DNA of 64,000 bases from JAWPMT01 sp965267435 (GTDB lineage Bacteria > Bacteroidota > Bacteroidia > Cytophagales > Cyclobacteriaceae): positions 4,650,001 through 4,714,000 of the forward strand of contig OZ253960.1 in NCBI GenBank assembly GCA_965267435.1, given 5' to 3'. The notes beneath the pieces were generated by a model, which ran no database searches, was not told the origin of the DNA, and worked only from the letters and a program-made list of their open reading frames with translations. Of this stretch, positions 63,801 to 64,000 are shown piece after piece. Both the position numbers and the translations under genes were made by a program. Within the stretch, counting starts at the first letter, position 1; every line of letters starts with the position of its first letter.

Positions 63801-64000
63801 ACAGTAGCGAGGAAACCTTCGAGATCCTGGTTTCCAAGAAAGCTCCGAAAGCTAAGATCAAGAAATTGAAGGCCAAGGATGATCTGGCAAAGATCGAAGG
63901 AGACTTTGACACGAAGGAAGTAACCTCTTTGAAGGTCAACTGGGGAGATGGCACAGGTAACCAGGCCCTTGAAGTGAAGGGCAAGAAATTCAAAGGTGAG
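54893..64000 (+). CDS. Giant surface protein with seven Trp repeats and about 31 HYR-like repeats (3' end outside window)
   Basis: Open from ATG at 54893 through the last base: at least 3036 residues without a stop. Signal peptide (GLLLAVICVIWASFSPNEVAA, cleavage before Q). Residues about 30-415 hold seven similar blocks with a Trp strand (TILAWES, YVITWMS, FIISWVS, FAIVWQS, FAVAWSS, YIVTWTS, ATIVWQD) and DGDG-like loops, suggesting a seven-bladed propeller. From about residue 420 to 2905 there are about 31 immunoglobulin-like HYR repeats of 79-84 residues, each with SDNC and FDC cysteines and an ATDxxGNSS strand. After 63600 the sequence turns Lys-rich, with one more HYR-like unit and then a PKD-like SLKVNWGDGTG. 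The C-terminus, including any type IX secretion signal, is not visible. Adhesin, matrix or structural role inferred. Confidence 0.85.
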   Translation, partial: MNNALKPSTHGLLLAVICVIWASFSPNEVAAQLIATGSENLVNSNTQDNQQRPAAATGQLGSTILAWESENLDGDGFAVAAQQYDAMGSVTVEEFQVNTTTDNDQRFPDVAVADNGRYVITWMSFDQDGDGWGIYYKMYNAAGIAITAETLANVTTTGQQQFPTVTMAAGGTFIISWVSDGEIFARMFDANGIATGSEFLVNAPSTTFETNPDVASDNDGNFAIVWQSTDTTGTVDIDVYARLFDNNGVAAGAEFRLNSTTAESQIEPSIGMDTAGNFAVAWSSFLGDGDGYGIIFRRYDPSGNALSGEAQVNSTSAGDQLHPFMAASADGEYIVTWTSFGQDGARGGIYGQHITSSGVLEGPETAVNTTTAENQIFPVVGFYDGEGTATIVWQDGDRVSSTSVDASNYGLIQRRFKVGTVALAKDITVELDATGNATIQPSDVDDGSTPGATLMLDITNFDCTDLGNNIVNLTATSSNGTTATAQSTVTVIDEIAPTVTTQPFNLILDNQGMATLLVGDVVPSVSDNCTVASVTLAETQFDCSDLGAQSISITATDQSGNETITSAVVTVIDNQAPTAVAQNITVQLDAAGNATINTSQVDAGSTDNCSVTLSLDKTTFSCDQAGQDVPVILTATDPSGNSSTANALVTVEDNTPPVVLAQNIVAILDQDGNAVITPSMVDNGTSDNCGFSLSLNRTNFTCLDVGLNALTLTATDPSGNSSSVNASVTIVDDEVPVALAQDITVQLDAAGNVSIDASQVDAGSSDNCGALLSVSPSTFDCTNIGDNPVLLSVSDAGGNITVTTATVTVEDNLAPAPIAQNITVQLDANGTATISATDIDNGSDDNCDLSLDLDITDFDCTDLGPNTVTLTATDGSGNSASASSTVTVVDNIPPLALAIPVVVALDANGVATIDPNQIDGGSADNCGIVSKTLSVTSFDCSNVGINSVTLTVTDASGNSSSATTNILVVDQEEPNVSATNINISLDGNGVATITPALVDNGSTDNCSLTLSLSQTDFDCDDLGPNTVTLTGTDNSGNTATAMATVFIIDEQQPVAVAQDITIQLDAGGTASYSPGDLDNGSSDNCAITLSASPLTFDCTDIGANTVTLTATDGAGNSHSTTATVTVEDNIAPLTISQDITIQLDANGNAALAAGDVDGGSSDNCSVASLSLSQSSFDCSHIGSNTISLTVTDGSGNSSSASATVTVVDGGAPQAVAQDITISLDQNGVAAIVPQDVDGGSSDVCGVVALAIDNNSFDCNDIGDNTVTLTATDAAGNSSSTTSTVTVVDDIPPTITCQDVTISLDANGQAPANVFVIGALVSRSDNCGVQGGVGVTGPKIYNCDQIGTRSVRIFQNDVNGNVTTCDFNLTVVDELAPTAIAQDITVQLDANGNASITAADIDSGSSDNCSVELSIDKTDFNCADLGANTVTLTATDPSGNTSTTTATVTVQDNVAPVVAAQDITIYLDNDGEAFTTAEDVDNGSSDNCGVANLSLSQTDFDCDAVGDNTVTLTATDAAGNSSSTTATVTVIDDIPPTITCQDVTISLDANGQAPANVFVIGALVSRSDNCGVQGGVGVTGPKIYNCDQIGTRSVRIFQNDVNGNVTTCDFNLTVVDELAPTAIAQDITVQLDANGNASITAADVDNGSSDNCSVELSIDKTGFNCADLGANTVTLTATDPSGNTASTTATVTVQDNVVPVVAAQDITIYLDNDGEAFTTAEDVDNGSSDNCGIANLSLSQTDFDCDEVGDNTVTLTATDAAGNSSSTTATVTVVDDIPPTITCQDVTISLDANGQAPANVFVIGALVSRSDNCGVQGGVGVTGPKIYNCDQIGTRSVRIFQNDVNGNVTTCDFNLTVVDELAPTAIAQDITVQLDANGNASITAADIDNGSADNCSVELSIDKSTFDCTDLGTNTVTLTVTDPSGNASSTTATVTVEDNIAPVVSAQNTTVYLDANGQASITVEDIDNGSTDNCGLSLSIDTSEFDCEDVGENTVTLSAIDIKGNVATAIATVTIVDDVPPVVACQDLTIQLDGSGVAMIKPSDIENGSSDACGIASLSIDKDAFGCADVGANLVTLTAVDNNSNSSTCTATVTVQDNTPPVVVCQDITVALDANGQVEISPSDLDGGSTDNCAIASLTIDKTNFDCDAIGDHIVTLTALDVNGNTSTCTSTVTVIDDTPPEVYCVDVTISLDETGRADYSLRDAFDNSTDNCGIQFIGLAGGGFYDCDDLGQNTVTVIAADFSGNIGVCQATVTVIDDTAPTVVTQDLTVYLDATGNVAISAADVDAGTYDNCDFDLTLDVTSFDCDDLGANTVLLSATDPSGNVASQSATITVMDDISPVALAQDITVQLDAMGSANIVPGMIDAGSFDNCAIATMSIDMSSFDCSNLGSNAVTLTVTDPAGNMHSATASVTVEDLIPPTVIAQDLTVSLDDNGGVTITPGMIDGGSFDNCQFDLALDITAFTCDDLGSNFVKLTATDISGLTSSQTVSVTVIDDLAPIAITADLTVQLDGTGSASITPEQIDGGSTDNCSFSLAAGPTSFDCSNLGTNAVILTVADVAGNVSTAVANVTVEDNIAPLAVANDITIELDAAGSATITPQILDGGSSDNCSIAQMTLDIGSFSCADLGSNTVTLTVTDVAGNTDTESATVTVVDLAGPTVVTSDLTVSLDENGQASITTTMADAGSFDNCSATLDLSLSQNQFTCDDLGVNIVQLTATDGAGNSSTGNLSVTVQDEISPTAVAQDITVALDLTTGVAIVHPDDVDAGSGDNCGIVNKTLSASEFDCSQLGPQDVTLSVSDEQGNVSSATATVTVIIDGEVIPTAVCQDITIALDVDGKAEITAADVDGGSFDICGIKKFKLSKTKFDCKDLGTNTVKLTVENFYKNKSTCTATVTVVDNIAPTITKVPTSPVEYEAKKGCSTKVDFKKLKIKAKDNCGDASLSYSPSSGYFAVSEEPYMITVTATDESGNSSEETFEILVSKKAPKAKIKKLKAKDDLAKIEGDFDTKEVTSLKVNWGDGTGNQALEVKGKKFKGE
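54986..56140 (+). repeat. Seven Trp-containing repeats at the N-terminus of the giant protein
   Basis: Seven blocks of about 50-65 residues, each with a core like N-[QL]-x-x-P-x-[VM]-[AG]-x-x-x-x-G-x-[YF]-[VAI]-[IV]-x-W-x-S followed by an acidic loop (DQDGDGWG, DGDGYG) and a strand ending Y-[DN]-x-x-G. Seven Trp-containing blocks suggest a seven-bladed beta-propeller; the count and pattern are seen, the fold is inferred. Confidence 0.6.
56147..63600 (+). repeat. Tandem array of about 31 HYR-like repeat units
   Basis: Units of 237-252 bp start with [ND]-[IL]-T-[VI]-x-L-D-x-x-G and contain D-x-G-S-x-D-N-C, F-x-C, a G-x-N-x-V-x-L strand, D-x-x-G-N, and end T-V-x-V-x-D-x-x-x-P. One Cys pair per unit is nearly constant. 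Seven units carry a second Cys pair. Units differ widely except for those in the 729-bp amplified block. Confidence 0.85.
58753..60600 (+). repeat. 729-bp tandem super-repeat, two full copies and a partial third
   Basis: Three HYR units (252 + 237 + 240 bp) are repeated together. Copies begin at about 58753, 59482 and 60211, with the conserved GAT codon at 58784, 59513 and 60242 exactly 729 bp apart. Long stretches are identical, and many remaining differences are silent. The third copy stays close only through its first unit and part of the second. Confidence 0.88.

Noticed and set aside
56116..63993. Many open frames on the minus strand opposite the HYR array, up to 237 codons, with Ser/Thr/Val-rich products
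   Set aside because: They recur with the repeat period and mirror the + strand repeats; the + frame is open for over 9 kb with a signal peptide and conserved motifs. They are antisense shadows.

Overview
The window looks like a chromosomal segment of a gliding-type Bacteroidota, most likely a Cytophagales relative. The reasons are the gliding lipoproteins GldB and GldD, GldE in the order mutY-ssb-gldE-gldD, a 29-residue AURKAIP1/COX24-type ribosomal protein, several lipoproteins and OmpA/PD40 proteins, and intergenic copies of the Bacteroidota -7 element TAnnTTTG. No tRNA, rRNA, insertion sequence, prophage or CRISPR array was seen.

Layout. (1) 1-5293, + strand: end of a GlmU-like sugar nucleotidyltransferase, holB, hemC, two cyclophilin-type lipoproteins and an RmlD-like reductase, joined by ATGA stop/start overlaps. 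(2) 5298-15272: two convergent arms of one functional cluster. The + arm holds a short AdoMet decarboxylase, a membrane-anchored degenerate aminopropyltransferase, a polytopic membrane protein and a Tat-type lipoprotein flavoprotein. The - arm, read from 15272 down, holds a YbjN-like protein, PspA, a 50-residue membrane peptide, DUF4178, a Ser/Gly/Arg-tailed lipoprotein, a DUF350 protein, a canonical aminopropyltransferase with a membrane domain, and a coiled-coil membrane protein. This resembles the E. coli yjfIJKLMC operon joined to polyamine chemistry and is the best candidate for a poorly described system. A divergent XRE/S24-like regulator (15417) borders it. (3) 16212-20061, - strand: a RidA-family lipoprotein, a large AsmA-family protein and a small lipoprotein. 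(4) 21039-38466, - strand: a ten-gene run from uvrA through tpiA, prmA, a 1655-residue secreted protein, an M20 dipeptidase, DsbD and an M23 peptidase to two OmpA-family proteins. (5) 38701-40209, + strand: an ECF sigma factor, a tiny partner protein and endonuclease III, then a glycosyltransferase. (6) 41376-45900: GldB, an outer-membrane barrel, RNase E/G, the 29-residue ribosomal protein, a TPR protein and HU. (7) 46007-51600, + strand: mutY, ssb, gldE, gldD and recG. (8) 51593-64000: two unrecognised proteins, a peptidase S74-type trimeric surface protein, and a giant surface protein that runs off the window. The giant protein has seven Trp-containing N-terminal repeats, about 31 HYR-like immunoglobulin-fold repeats, and an internal 729-bp tandem amplification.

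Taken together, much of the window serves the cell envelope: folding and disulfide enzymes (cyclophilins, DsbD), peptidoglycan (M23, OmpA), membrane stress (PspA cluster), gliding, and large surface proteins. Housekeeping genes for replication and repair (holB, uvrA, nth, mutY, ssb, recG), haem synthesis and glycolysis lie between them. Everything here is read from sequence alone. Family names rest on recognised motifs, not on database searches.
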